A DNA stretch of 64,000 nt, from NCBI GenBank assembly GCA_914767715.1, contig OU612073.1, positions 13,330,001-13,394,000 on the forward strand, written 5' to 3'. Origin of the DNA: Membranipora membranacea (lineage: Eukaryota; Bryozoa; Gymnolaemata; Cheilostomatida; Membraniporidae). A program made the position numbers and the translations under genes. The notes below the pieces were generated by a model. It did no database searches, was not told the origin of the DNA, and saw nothing but the letters and a program-made list of their open reading frames with translations. How positions within the stretch are numbered: the stretch's first letter is position 1; every line of letters begins with the position of its first letter. This document shows positions 38,591 to 51,120 of the stretch, one piece after another.

Positions 38591-41500
38591 ATGTGAGTAG
38601 AAATGTATTGTTTAGTATTTTGCATTTTGAATATCCTAATTATCCTACTCTATGCATGCTACGCGTCTAACATATATTTTTGAATGGTTTGAAATGTCGA
38701 TGCATATGTTGTTACAAGCCATGATTCCAAGCACTGTACATACTTCATGAACTGATTAGTAAAATTATAAATTTCAGGTTGTGCATCAGAATTGCTGAAA
38801 CTTTCATCATTATAATGACATCATATGGAGTATTATGTACACGAGGTTGGTTTTTATCTTGATTTAAATATGTAAGCATAATAATAAATCGTTTTCTAAG
38901 ATTAGTGACCCTGTGGTTTCAATCAACAGTAATAAATAAATGATAAATAACTGTGGTTAGACACTTGTGACCATGCTAGCAATCTGCAGTGGGTATGTGA
39001 TCATGTTGTCTTTTTTCCTTGATTGAATTTACATAATTAATGATTAAATCTCATTTGGAATGTTTTGCCATCCTCACATGTGGTTTGGTAAGGCTGTAAT
39101 TTGTTTGAATCGATGTCACAGACAAAAAGTGCCGCTTTTGTAAATCAGCTCAGTAAATTCTCTGTATCATCTTAAATGACTGCAATGTTTTAGGAGGTTT
39201 GACAGGAGAGACAAAGATCGATGTAGATGATGTTGAGGTTTGCCGCTCAACCAGCACTAGCGATGCCAAAATCACAGCGGAAACACAGACAGCAGTGAGA
39301 CATTGTGCTGTGCGGATTTCAGGGAACCGAACCGAGGTTGATATGCGTCTTATCCGGGTTATTGGGTCTTGTGAGAGTTGTGTTCTTGTCTTCAGTCAGC
39401 AGAGTAATGACAGCAGTCACTGTCTCTTGAACAGAACAATAACAAGTAATGCAGAGAATGGATCCTGCCCACAACAGAGAGAATACTTTAAAGGGGAGGT
39501 TGATCTACTACTGCAGATGGAAGAACAAGTACATCCAATAATTCTTATCAAGTTTGCAGGTAATTTTGCGATGATCTTTTGGTGCCCCACAAGAATCGTA
39601 AGTTCACTGGCTAAATGGCTTGGATCAAAATCATCATGAGTGTGTAAATGGGTTGTTTAACTATAACTTACAATTGATATTTTGTCAATTTTTTGCAGTT
39701 TATCATGTGTCTCCGTTCGTAAAATCATCAGATAATAGAATGAGTCAAATAGATGCCACTCAATTCCCTGACGGATACTTCACTAATGACCCGACATTTC
39801 AAGGACAGGACAACAATCTCACATCAGAAAGTCTAATGGGGGCGTCACTCGTGAACTTACCGCTGTCAGCAACTGTGACCGTAGACATTTATCAATTTGA
39901 TGCAGTACTACCTAACCTTCAAAAATTTATCATCGTAAACGGAGTTGAAATTCTTGACTTACATAATAATAAGTATAGCAAAGATAAACCACTGAAGTTA
40001 TCTGGCTCCCCTGTAATCGGTTTTCTTTACCAAACTGTAGAAGGATATGATCTGCAAGATGAGATGATCCACATCAGATACTCAGGTATCTATCAATGAA
40101 TTTTTCATTTTGTGTAGGTATTGATTAAAGTGCCAACTCCCCCTTGGTATGTGTCAACTATACATGGGAAGTGGAACAATTGTAACTGATAATAAATGAT
40201 AACTAATAATTGTAAATTTTAACATATATTATGATTTAATATTTTTCACCTAACCTCATAAATGCATATGATAGTACGATAAATACCTTTTTTTTTATTT
40301 TATAGTACAAAAATGTAATATCAACATAACACACTTGGACATGCTAGAGATAAAAGAGACATCAGGTTTGGGGTCTCGACAATACACAGCCTCTTGTCTC
40401 AAAGGATTCAGCCTTCTTCACAAGGTTGACACATTCCACTGTGAAGATCAACAATGGAATCCCCCGATCGAATGCGTTAATGATGGTGTTACCCACATCT
40501 CAAGGGATCAAATACAAGTGAAATGTACAGGCACTACAATTATTCCTGCTTATTTTTTCCCCCAGAATGTATTATTACTACTGACAAAAAGGAAATGATT
40601 GAAGATTAATAAATATTTTCTCAGAGAGATTTGAATTACTTGATTTGCTACCAATTATTCCACGCATTAAGTTTATAGGCACCTTTACCCTCCACAGGTG
40701 GCATTGCACAATTTACCCTTACAGATCTACTCGATCGAATTGTAATGAGTCTATCAAATAAAATAATGAGTTATGTGCTCTTGTCAAAGAACCAAAATAT
40801 CAAATATTCACTGAGCAATCATTAATTTTCTTGCAGCGACAGAGTTGAATGGTGAAGTGAAGGATGGAGGACAACATGAAAGACATATTGAGGCAGCAAC
40901 AAAAAAGGATACAGAAGCAACCTCTTCAACATCAGCTCCCATTACTTCAATTATTGCTATCACCCTGAGCTTGATGACAGCTGTCTCGATGCTACTGATT
41001 CTATACTGTTATAAAGTGAGGTAAGTGTCTATAGTTCAAACATTGAACCATTTCGACTATCTGCATAGTCATCATTTTGCAAATATTTCGTTTCTGTGAA
41101 GCTTTTAAAGTTGTCTTTTTCCATCTTGCTAGCAATTTGTTTTGCACTGTTTGGATACAAGTGCAAATAATCATCACTGGGACATGGGGAAGAATAAGCA
41201 ATACAGTCATGACATTTACAGATGGTCAGCATCTACTTTTTTAGATAGGACAATTTACCAAATGATACACACTCATTTTAACTCTTGAGACTGAGACTGA
41301 TACACAAAAAACCTGGATGTACTTTTAATATGGATCCATATTATAATATTGATAACAGGTGGCCTCAAATCATTTTGATCATGTATATTCTTTCTCATAT
41401 ATTTTCATGTCTAGGATCAAAGACGACATACCTGCCATGCAAATTCTAGCGCAACCAAGAGTACAAGGTTGGTCAGCTACCCACACCTTATTTATTTCTA

Positions 41501-43745
41501 ACAAAATATTAGTTTAGCACAGTTAATTAGACAACATAGCACTTAGAATATATGTAGTTTAGTGAGTTTATTAGGGATGTAGTGGCTTTCAAATTCATTG
41601 TTGACCAGAGTGATTGATAGACAGTCTGCTTGTTCTTAAGTATATTATATTATCTTTTATTTAATATTATACAGGAAAGGGATAGATTGTACTGTGAATT
41701 GTACTGTAATTAATTCAACAAATATCATACCAATTCTGTAAAAACAGTATAGCAAAATTGCCAAAAAATATGGTGTATGAGAAAATTTATTCATAAAATT
41801 TTGGAAAAATTCAAGCTGATGATGCTGGTCTCCTAAAAACCGTTCTTGAATTGCGATAAAACTTGAAATAGATAGCTCCCTCAGGCTTGCAGTAATAGGT
41901 AAGGAGGGGCCTGAAATGGTAATTCATCTCACTTTTCATACTACCGACATCTCTGCATCCCATAAGGTCTAGCAATAAATTCAGTTTATCACCGACCAAG
42001 TAATCCTCTGGACACAGCCTACAGGCGCATCTCTTGTTATCATCGCCGGGATAGGCAAATATATTAGTCCCATTAGTGCCAAAATGTTTTTGACACGTGT
42101 CAAGACAGACGAAGATATTTATAAATTCTTTCTCAGGAGCCAACCAATACATGTCTAAAAGAATAAGAAATACTTATGGGTATGCTTACACAATAACAAT
42201 CAACTAGTTAAAGATCTATACAAACCCAATTTTGATATGGATGAAATGAAAGAAGGCTGCTCCGCATAACAAATAACAATCTACTAAAGAGGAAATGGTT
42301 GACGGTTTGAATTCAGCAGGATGTGTGGTGCAGGTCCTAGTATACTTACTTGGATAATTAGTGTCAGGTTGTTTACATCTCCGGATTTTTGTTATGCTTT
42401 GAGCTCCTGCATGAAGTAGGGAGATGATGACAAAAGTTATCACAAAAATGAATCTAGCTCCGCTCATTCTACAAACTGAACTGAAAGGAAATCAATCCTG
42501 ATCGACGATAGATTACGATGTGCTTTGATTTAGGCACTCCTTTTGCTTTTATATCTCTGGAGGACTAATCCTAGGTCCTCATTGGTAATCACTTATTGAT
42601 CTGTGCCGTTGTGGTTTTTTTAAGAAGGTTAGAAGTATGTGGGGATATATTCAAGTATCATAACGTCAACGGGGACAGTAAGCAGATGTCTAAATTCTCA
42701 TTATTCACAATCATTTTTATGGCATGCATTTCATGTTTTTCATCCATCAAATATCTCGTAATCCACCCCTGTTTGTCTATGGCTGAAATAAGCATTCCCA
42801 CACACAACCACTGTTTTCTGTGACTTTGTGACAAGGCTAGGTTCAAGTGATGAGATTCAAATTAGCATTGAATGAGTGGTGTAAAAAGAATTCTCTGTGT
42901 TAATAAGTGTATTTGCAATGTTATTTATTGGGTGAACAAGTTGCAATAGAATATCTTGGAGCAAAAGTAACAAATAATTAAAGTACAATATTCATCTAGT
43001 TTATCACAGTTACATGATTTAATTTTCGGCCATCATGAAGCCGGAGCATACACATTCTTGTAATACTCACATAACATGTTTTTTAAATCTAGATTTCGAC
43101 GAAGAGACTGCCAGGACGGAACGAAATATTAATTCTGTGTCAGATTATGAGGTTATCGAGAAAACTGATCCTTATCTGGATTACTGTGAAATAGACGAGT
43201 ACAATATGATGAGTGATGTGAACCGAAGTACCTCTGTGTGTGAATCCAAAAGATCTGAAACAACAACTGAGGAGGACACTAATGCAGACTTGGTCTCTGA
43301 ACCGTCATTTCCTGAGAACTTAAAAGTTCCTTCTTCGGATTTGTTAAACTCTATCTCGCGAGAATTTAGTAAAAGAGGTGTAAGTATTCAGAACAAACTT
43401 AAGTGTTCGGGGTTCTCTGACAAAGTAAGACCAAATTACAGAGCAAAAAGGAAGATGCCTAATACACCTCCGATGCCTTGTCGGGGGCCAAGAGGCTTGC
43501 GAGTCTTTGCCAAGAGACCACAAACAATTGTGGCTGAGGTGCATATAAACAGTTCTGAAGCAGACGATAATAAAATTCTACAAACTAGGCATCAACGTCA
43601 ACCTGTCCCCGAAAGAGGGTCTGAGGCCCATCCGAGTGCAAACCAATATAGCAGCTCGGCAATCAGAAGCTGTGATTTTGAAGATGCCCTCAGTGTTTAC
43701 CGAGTGTATACTCTTGATGATCATGAAACTCTGTATTTTTTATGA
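38591..43745 (+). CDS. receptor C: complete ITAM-tailed six-Cys/CUB-like/sushi receptor
   Basis: Reference copy of the array. Exons: 38591-38592 (AT), 38778-38845, 39194-39559, 39699-40085, 40306-40524, 40837-41020, 41415-41467 and 43093-43745, joining in frame to 643 codons plus stop. Rough residue map: signal peptide 1-24; six-cysteine domain 24-146 (NRT, NDS and NGS glycosylation sites); CUB-like domain without cysteine 146-275; sushi 275-340 (four cysteines, WNPPIEC); stalk; membrane segment about 380-405; basic exon; tail 427-643. The tail has YEVI, eight residues, YCEI (445-460), then YNMM (a YxxM), PPMPCR (about 552-557) and a C-terminal SCDFEDALSVYRVYTLDD. ITAMs recruit Syk-type kinases, YxxM recruits PI3-kinase, and PxxPxR binds SH3 domains. 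The donor of exon 5 (AAAT/GTACAG) is the weakest border. Function is inferred as an activating surface receptor. Confidence 0.85.
40306..40524 (+). other. sushi/CCP exon of receptor C
   Basis: A phase 1-1 exon with four cysteines in CCP order: C-N-I-N, ASC, FHC and EC preceded by W-N-P-P-I. ASCLKGFSLLHKV is the usual mid-domain stretch. Homologous exons are at 14265-14486, 28688-28918, 51281-51502 and 52072-52274. CCP modules mediate protein-protein binding in complement factors and adhesion receptors. Confidence 0.75.
41811..42467 (-). CDS. nested CPEDY-family cysteine-rich secreted protein, unit C
   Basis: Two exons on the minus strand inside intron 7 of receptor C. Exon 1 (42467-42350) starts MSGARFIFVITFVIISLLHA and ends in phase 1 at CCAA/GTAAGT, so the joining residue is Asn instead of Asp. 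Exon 2 (42154-41811) runs from MYWLAPEKEF to a stop after RRPASSA. The product has 153 residues and eight cysteines after the signal peptide, with CACRLCPEDYLVGDK, MGC and YYCKPEG. The C-terminal basic extension (FKFYRNSRTVFRR) is longer than in units B and D. No transmembrane segment after the signal peptide, so probably secreted. The family is unrecognised. Confidence 0.85.
42546..42585 (-). promoter_or_regulatory. promoter of nested gene C
   Basis: On the minus strand: CCAAT (42581-42585), GGATTA (42566-42571) and ATATAAAAG (42546-42554). TATA lies about 80 bp before the ATG at 42467. The segment ACCTAGGATTAGTCCTCC is identical in unit B. Confidence 0.6.
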
Positions 43746-46700
43746 TAAAAACTAAGCAAATAACCAGGTGAAATGTTTTTCTTCTGATTAGTTGTTCATT
43801 TGGCTGTTCCGTAAATCTGTAGTGCCAGTTATTCTTTTTGGCAAGAAATGGATCGCTTTTCCTGATTCATGCGTAGTAAAATAATTAAACCCAGAAAACA
43901 CTTGATAAAGCAGATGGGTAGAATCAACTTTTTTTGCAGTTGACGTAATAAGTGGTTTTCACAATCTGAATAATCCAGAGCTTTGTGGTGCAGTCGTGTC
44001 AATCACAGTAACACCTCTTTATGGATAAGAAATTTTCATCTCATTTATCTTCACATTGTATTTATGCATCAATATTTTTTGTATTTGTCTGGCCAATTTT
44101 CTATGATCATGGCATTGTTATGTAGTTAAAAATAATAAAAGTCCGAAGCTATTAAATCAGGCAAATACTACTTCAGTGTACTCTTTCAATCTTATAGCCT
44201 CCAAAGCATCTGCTATCAAATTTACCAATAAAATAAATCCGCAAGTCAAAAATTGTAATCACAAGCACAGTGCTAACCTAACACTCGATGACTATGACTC
44301 TAGATAGAAGTATTTTGCAGATTATGATAACAATTGAGCTGAATACAAGGATGTGCTTTATCCTTTGTTCTGCTTACCATTCATCTGATTGGTCTACTGA
44401 TATTAATGTTATGCATATTAGTAGGACTTAATTCCCTTACCCATTGTGCTGTGGGTTTCCTGCTTATGTAAAATAAGAGGCTTACAGAAGAACGTCAAGG
44501 GTTTAACTTAATCCATAAAACAGACATTGGACTGCTCATGTTTAATAGGCAGGTGGTAGATTCAGAATTTTTAGCATTTGACGTAATTGTGAATTTTCAT
44601 AATGAATGTACTTATGGTCGATGGTTTGGCCCAAGTTACGGATAGAACCACTGATCTTTGTCCCATCCTGTTGATACTGTTATTTCATTATTCATCCCGT
44701 TGAAATTCAATACATTGTGGCAAATAAGCCATTGTCTCGAAATGACCAACATTTTGACTGAAAGCGGAAGGTATGCCAAGATAATGTTGTCAAACATAAC
44801 TCTTCACATATTAAAATGATAATGCAATATTTTAGGCGTAGAATTAACACACTGTTCAATGAATATAATGAGTTTACATTTGAATTCCTAAATATGTATT
44901 ATATAGTTGAATACTTGAAGATGTGACTTGCGGTCCATACATAATTTTTTGATCACAGTTTATGGATACAAATATAAATATTATAGTCATTTTTCAATAT
45001 CTACTGTAATATCAATGCAGCAGCTGAATGAACTATAAAAAAATTGTAAACAAATAAATCATACTAATAAAATATCGCTACATATTACCAGAATATCACA
45101 TTAATTTAGAATTATGCACAAATAGGGGAGCAAACTACCAAAAAAACTGCTCCAGGTATATTTTAATATGCTTCAATCAAGGGGTTATAGTTCTAGTTAC
45201 TCGCTTAAACAGGTGTATTTAATGTACCCTGGGTAGAAACTAATAAAATGTATCATGTTCGACGTCTAAGTCTATTCTTCCAATGAATCTTAATATTTAT
45301 AAAATTATAAACAGCAAAGAGGCGCATTCACATCAGATATAGAAGGCTCACTGTCAGGATGAGGTATATGGGTTTCACTATACAACAGTGGATGCAATAA
45401 CCTAAAGGAAAATCAAAACCTTTTGAAAATCTGTATAAGTGATCTAGCGGTGCAAATGGTTACCGCTGATCGAATCTCGGAACTGTGTCATGCAAACAAG
45501 GATCCCACCTTTGTTACAAAAGATTAGGTGGTATTTTGCTGCCACATAATAAGTGTAGATTGTTCTTCAGGCAACGAATCGGGAAGATTCAGATTCAGAA
45601 ATCCTTCGCCTCCCGACACAATCAGGGATGCTTTAAAGATATACAATCTCTTATCAACGCAAACCAATGGACCTTACAAATAGAAATTTCTCCAAATTCA
45701 TGATATCACGTTGCATAGTTTGAGTAAGATGAGGTTTTGTCAGCTTTATCTTTGAATAAATTTACCAGTACCAGTGCTTATGTTTTGACTAGTGTGAGTG
45801 CTTATGTCTGTACTAGTGTCAGTGCCAGAACCAGAGCCTGAACCAGGGCATGTACCAGTCCCACTGCCTTTTTCTGACACAATAGTTGGCATCATTAAGG
45901 AACGTTCAAGTGTCAATCTGAATCACCAGAAATCTTATGTTCAGAGCCTGCGTTACAATAGTAGGTATTTTACCAAAAATATATTTGATTTGCAGGTGGA
46001 ATTGTTTGTTACTGTTATACCTTCAAACAGTTTGTTATTATACAAGCACCCGTGTTTGCTTATAGGAGCTGTCACCTACTTCACCACCAAAAACATAATA
46101 TAAATTAGAATTATTATGCTTCGACAATGAAGGGAAGCCATTTTCTGCACTCACAGGGGATTCAAATGTAAACTCTAAAATACTGAAAAATTACTTTACT
46201 TTATACAAAAATGTTTGAAAGATTTTGGCGGTTGAGTTGAAAACGATAGAATGATGGGCTGGCCCTAAAGAGGGTGACAATATGCCCTAAAATCCTCATA
46301 GAGACTAGGGTACATGCTGGTAAGGGCATTTGCCTCCTTGAGTCAGCACTGGGTCGTGGTGGGGCTTAGGTTTGTGTAATACCTGCCGACTTTACAACCA
46401 ATTTTTATGACATAAGAGGTAATTATGCCATAGACAAATTACATTGTTTGTACCTGTAAAGGCTCTGATATCTGTCAGTTTAAAGCCTTGATACTTTGCG
46501 AGATAAAACTGGATAGGAACCGATCGGTCTCCGGGATACTGGTACTAACTATTGGTCAAAACACTCTCCCATCCAGGGTCAATGTGTTTGGCAGTCGATA
46601 TTTACATTGAGCAAACAATTGGCCAACCCATAACCTCAGCCAGCGTTGTTGGTCCGGTTCGGTCCTGGTTGATAGCCGAAACCCTGATAATGTACCGGCT

Positions 46701-48205
46701 CCAGTTCTTATCTGATAGGGTGAGGAAATAAGTGACCTCCCAGTCTTTGAGTGTGTGACAAGCTGTCAAAATCTGATGAGCACATGGTGCAGATGGTGCA
46801 GAGGTGCAGAGGTGCTCACATGCCCAAAGAGTATGATGCTTCTGAGCCAGGTTTAGAATATCAAGTTATCGGGCAGTACAATACATAGAGAGGAAACTAA
46901 AATTATGAATAAACCTGGTCAAACATTACACTACGCAACATATTTGACTTTCTATCAAACAAATAAACAATTGCACAGGGGTTTGACATTACAATCAATC
47001 ATTGTGAAGATTCATTGAATGTGTGAACTAACCTTGATGATAATGACATTGGTCTCATATTTTAGTTCAAAGTTATCAATAACATCTGTCATAATAAATC
47101 ATAATTTACAGTAATCTCCGATCTGTATAAATAAATCAATCACAGGTATTGTCATGTTCTAAATGAGAAATCCAGAGAATTTAAAAATAGCCATCAGTCA
47201 TTTAGACAGTAATGTTGTAGGCTGAGGCTTACTTCATCTAATAATAACAAAAGAGGAAGGGCTGTGTTCTCGAAGGTACTAACAAGACATTGTTTTGCAA
47301 AACGTTCCCACAAAAGCATGACAGACTATAAACTAACTCAATGTAAAAAAAACCTTTTCCCCCTGTTATTCAGATCAATGCTATAACATCAAAGTTTCGA
47401 AGTATGAGGAGGCAAACTCTTGGAGAAATGGAATAGAAAGAGATGGAACTATCATGAGGCTTAATTGAAGGTGTATTTTCTAAGAAATGATCTCTTGGGT
47501 TAATTTAAAATTGAATCTACGCGATGTACCTCATATAGTTTGATAAGTCGGCACATATTAAGTGCCGACTTATCAATAACAATTCGCAACACCGGCGCAT
47601 TGTAAACTCTTGAGGAAAATGGCATTGTTTCAAGGCCATTGTCTGAATATCGATTTAAACCTTGGTTAAATATTTATCATGGTAACAGTTTAAGGCTGGC
47701 TCTCACCTCCCTTGTTGTAATACATTTGCAATATAGATTATTGATAGGGCAGTGTGGGAACACAGGATATGCCAAAGCAAAAGACCAAACCAACAATCAG
47801 ACAAAAAATGTAACTGCAACACCACTTTGTACTTGGAAGTTCCGTTTAACGATACAGCTGAGGCTTAATAATATTACAATGTGCAATTATCAGCTAAAAA
47901 TTACACTGCAACCTACAAAAAATTAAAACCATCTACCACAGGTTGGATTAGTGTTAATATTCTAACGATTCAAACAATGGGCAACAAGGAAAAAGTGGAA
48001 GGCCATTGTTATGAAACAGGTGAAAAATGCTGTAATTTGAATGTGATTTTCTGTTAATTACGAATTGTAGTTTGTTCCAACTATTTAAAATTCATATTAA
48101 TTGATGAAACAATTAAGAAAGTTTGTTTCTCCTCAAGGCAGTTGTTCAGTTGTTCTTCAAGCCTGGTCTTTTTCCAGATATCATAAACAATACCGACCTC
48201 TGATA
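43746..48205. other. spacer between units C and D
   Basis: It begins 115 bp after the receptor C stop with the first post-receptor block (about 43860-44035), which may be 3' UTR, then the second (about 44370-44600). The 44.85-47.15 kb stretch repeats that of 35.4-37.4 kb, with an extra CCAGTG-type minisatellite at 45770-45870. The pre-receptor block follows at 47.53-47.96 kb. No gene is supported. Receptor D lacks the TATA element found before B and C: the corresponding stretch near 48160 is deleted. Confidence 0.6.
45770..45870. repeat. CCAGTG/CCAGTA minisatellite
   Basis: Short CCAGTACCAGTG-like units with interspersed TTATGT segments. The same motif forms the outer part of the foldback arm near 59930-60090, so this may be a solo arm remnant. 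Confidence 0.6.
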
Positions 48206-48300
48206 ATGTGAGTAGAAACTTATAGTTAGGTTTTTTTGCACTTTGAATATCTCAATGGTTACCATTTTTACTCCCCGAGTTACCTCTCACCTCCCTCACG

Positions 48301-48393
48301 CTATGCATGCTATGCATGCTATGCATGCTATGCATGCTATGCATGCTATGCATGCTATGCATGCTATGCATGCTATGCATGCTATGCATGCTA
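48301..48393. repeat. nine-base microsatellite (CTATGCATG)n
   Basis: About ten near-perfect copies of CTATGCATG in intron 1 of receptor D. The open frame with repeated CYA residues across it is a product of the repeat. Units B and C have a single ATGCATTC- or ATGCATGC-like site here, so the array expanded locally. Confidence 0.95.
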
Positions 48394-49640
48394 TCTATTG
48401 TGTCTAATGGGAATACCAAGAGTGATAGTATATGTTTGAATGGTTTGAATTGTCAACAAATATGTTGTTACGAGCCATAATTCCGAGCTTTGTACACCTT
48501 TCACTGATTGGAAACACTCTGCCTGCAGGATAGCCTTGTGGCATTGTCTATCTCTGCAGCACAGCAGTGGTGGCGCTGCCTTCCATCAAAAAAGGCAACT
48601 CCCAGGGTTCAAGGTTATGAGATATCAAAACCAGTGTTCCATTTAAGCCAGATTATTTCTAAATTATGGGTTTCCATTGTTCGGGTACTCAGACTAGGTG
48701 AATTAGTTCAAGCCCTATGCTGCAGAGACAAACGTATGCCTCAACAGCTCGCACATGCGCAGAGTGGATTGAAAATATTATAAATTTCAGGTTGTGCATC
48801 AGAATTGCTGAAACTTTCATCATTATAATGACATTATATGGAGTATTGTGTGCACAAGGTTGGTTTTAATCTTGATTAATATATGTTAGACTAATAATAA
48901 ATCATACTTTCAAGGTTTTGGTCCCTGTGGTTTTGATCACCAAGAAATGAAAACTTGATTAATGAAAGTAAAAAAAAAATTGTGGTCAAAGTCTTGTCGC
49001 TGCACTAGTAATCTGCAGTGAGTCTGTGATGACATTTACATGCTTCTATAAATCAGCTCTTCTTATTTCAAATGACTGCATTTTTTTAGGAGGTTTGAGA
49101 GAAGAGACAAGGTTTGATATAGATGATGCCGAGGTTAGCAACTCATCAAACGACAGTGATACCAAAGTAACAACGGAAAGCCAGTCAACAGTAAGACATT
49201 GTGCTGGAGGGATTTCAGGGAAACGAACCAAGATGAATATGCATAAGATCCAGATCGTTGGGTCTTGTGGCAGATGTGTTCTTGCCTTCAATCAACAGAG
49301 TTATGACAACAGTCACTGCCTCTGGAACAGAACAATAACAAATAATACAGAGAATGGATCATGCCCACAACAGAGAGAATCCTTTAGTGGTGAAGTTGAT
49401 CTACTACTGCAGATTGAAGACCATATCCAACCTGGATACCTCACTAAATTTGAAGGTAATTTTAAGATGAGGATCATGAATTTCGACTGATATACTTCCT
49501 AACATTGAAAATTTGCTGTATCACACCTTTCTACATGCATGATATGAGTATTTCAATCCCTAAAGCACTGGCCATCAAAACTTAATGCAATCCAGCTGGT
49601 GTGGTGGTATGACATCATGACTGGAAGTTTAAATATTCTT

Positions 49641-50052
49641 AAACCACTGCTGACACAGCTGGGCTTTGCCCAGCAGTGCCACAAGTCAAACATTTAAATA
49701 GAGAGTTGTGGCATCAAAACATCTAGCCAGTAGCTTTGAATGGAGTTATATGAGCTCTCAAAATGTAAGGAGTATCTCCTTCCCCAGCCATCCACCATTA
49801 GTGATCACATATGTTGAGGTTGACCAATCAGGTTTGATCCCAGTTAGATATTAAAGGCACCTGATTGGTCAACCTCAACATATGTCATCACTAATGGTGG
49901 ATGGCTGGGGAAGAAAATACTCCTTACATTTTGAGAGCTCATATAACTCCATTCAAAGCTACTGGCTAGATGTTTTGATGCCACAACTCTCTATTTAAAT
50001 TTTTGACTGGTGGCTATGCTGGGCAAAGCCCAGCTGTGGCAGCAGTGGTTTA
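49641..50052. mobile_element. large palindrome, about 190 bp arms, foldback MITE
   Basis: The arms run from AAACCACTGCTG (49641) to GACCAATCAGGT (49833) and, inverted, from ACCTGATTGGTC (49859) to GCAGTGGTTT (50052), with about 25 bp between. Each arm also contains a nested GCTGGGCTTTGCCCAGC palindrome. It occupies intron 3 of receptor D and is absent from that intron in A, B and C, so it inserted after unit duplication. Confidence 0.85.
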
Positions 50053-51059
50053 AGTCTATACTAATATTGACATTATAAATACTGATGATATGAATCAGGG
50101 CTGCATTCATGGGTTTTTATATGATAGGGCCAAGCAGGAAGGGTGTGGGAGAGGTGCTGTAGGGCCAAGATTTGTGCGCTGGCCAAATCTCACACCATCT
50201 GATCCCAATGCTCTCCAATGTTCTTATACAATATTTAGATTCTGAACTGAAACTTGTCTGCATATCAGTAAAACTAGGCAAAAAACATGCGATGCCATTC
50301 AATTTTTTTTCAATAATAGGAGTTTGAAAGCTGAAACTTGTCCGCTTATCAGTCAAGGCATGTCAACGAAGAAAATGTCAACAGTATATCACATCGATAG
50401 AAATTAGTTTGCTGGCTCATAAAAAATCTTGTGACACATTTCACTTATTTGTGTTTTTCATAGGCTCGCTAGTCGTATGGTGAGCGTCAATTTTGGGTAA
50501 AAATCTTCCTCGAACAATCTCAGTAAAATCTTATAAATTCTCTTGCAGTATATCATGTGTTTCGGTTCTCAATTTCACAATATAAAGGCCTGATTGATGC
50601 CAGCGTATACCCCGATGGATACATCAAAAATGATCCCAGCTTCAAAAGAGAAGCCAACATTAAACATTAAATTGGGCATTAAACAGCGACATGTCGGCAG
50701 CACTTACGAATCTGCCAGTAGCAGGGACTGTTACTGTTGAAATATTTCAGGTAGAGCCGATACTACCGAACCTTCAGAAACTGAACATCAAAAACAATCA
50801 CAATTTGCACAACTTGGCCAATCGAAATGAAAAGAAACGCCTGCTGACCTTTCTTGGCCCGTTTATAATCTCATTGATTTACCAGACAGTGCAAGAATAT
50901 GATCTAAAAGGTGAAATGATACACATAAGATACTCCGGAATGAATGCATTTATCATAATTTGAATTGACAATCATTGGGTCCCTGGTCACACAGTTGCCT
51001 AAAATTACTGTGAATTGTACCCATGATATAATTAGATTTGTTGTGTTGGACAGGTTAGA

Positions 51060-51120
51060 CGATTAATAGCTATACATACATACATACATACCATACATAC
51101 ATATATATATATATATATGT
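51060..51120. repeat. microsatellite (CATA)n and (AT)n
   Basis: CATACATACATAC followed by an AT run, inside the intron before the first sushi exon of receptor D. A shorter TATATATA run at 51597-51610 lies at the matching place in the duplicated copy. Confidence 0.9.

Noticed and set aside
40525-40598. Alternative readthrough end of the receptor C sushi exon (hydrophobic tail then stop)
   Set aside because: A GT donor at 40525 gives the correct phase for the membrane exon, and the readthrough tail has no counterpart in the other units.
48236-48439. Frame with repeated CYA residues
   Set aside because: Translation of the nine-base microsatellite.
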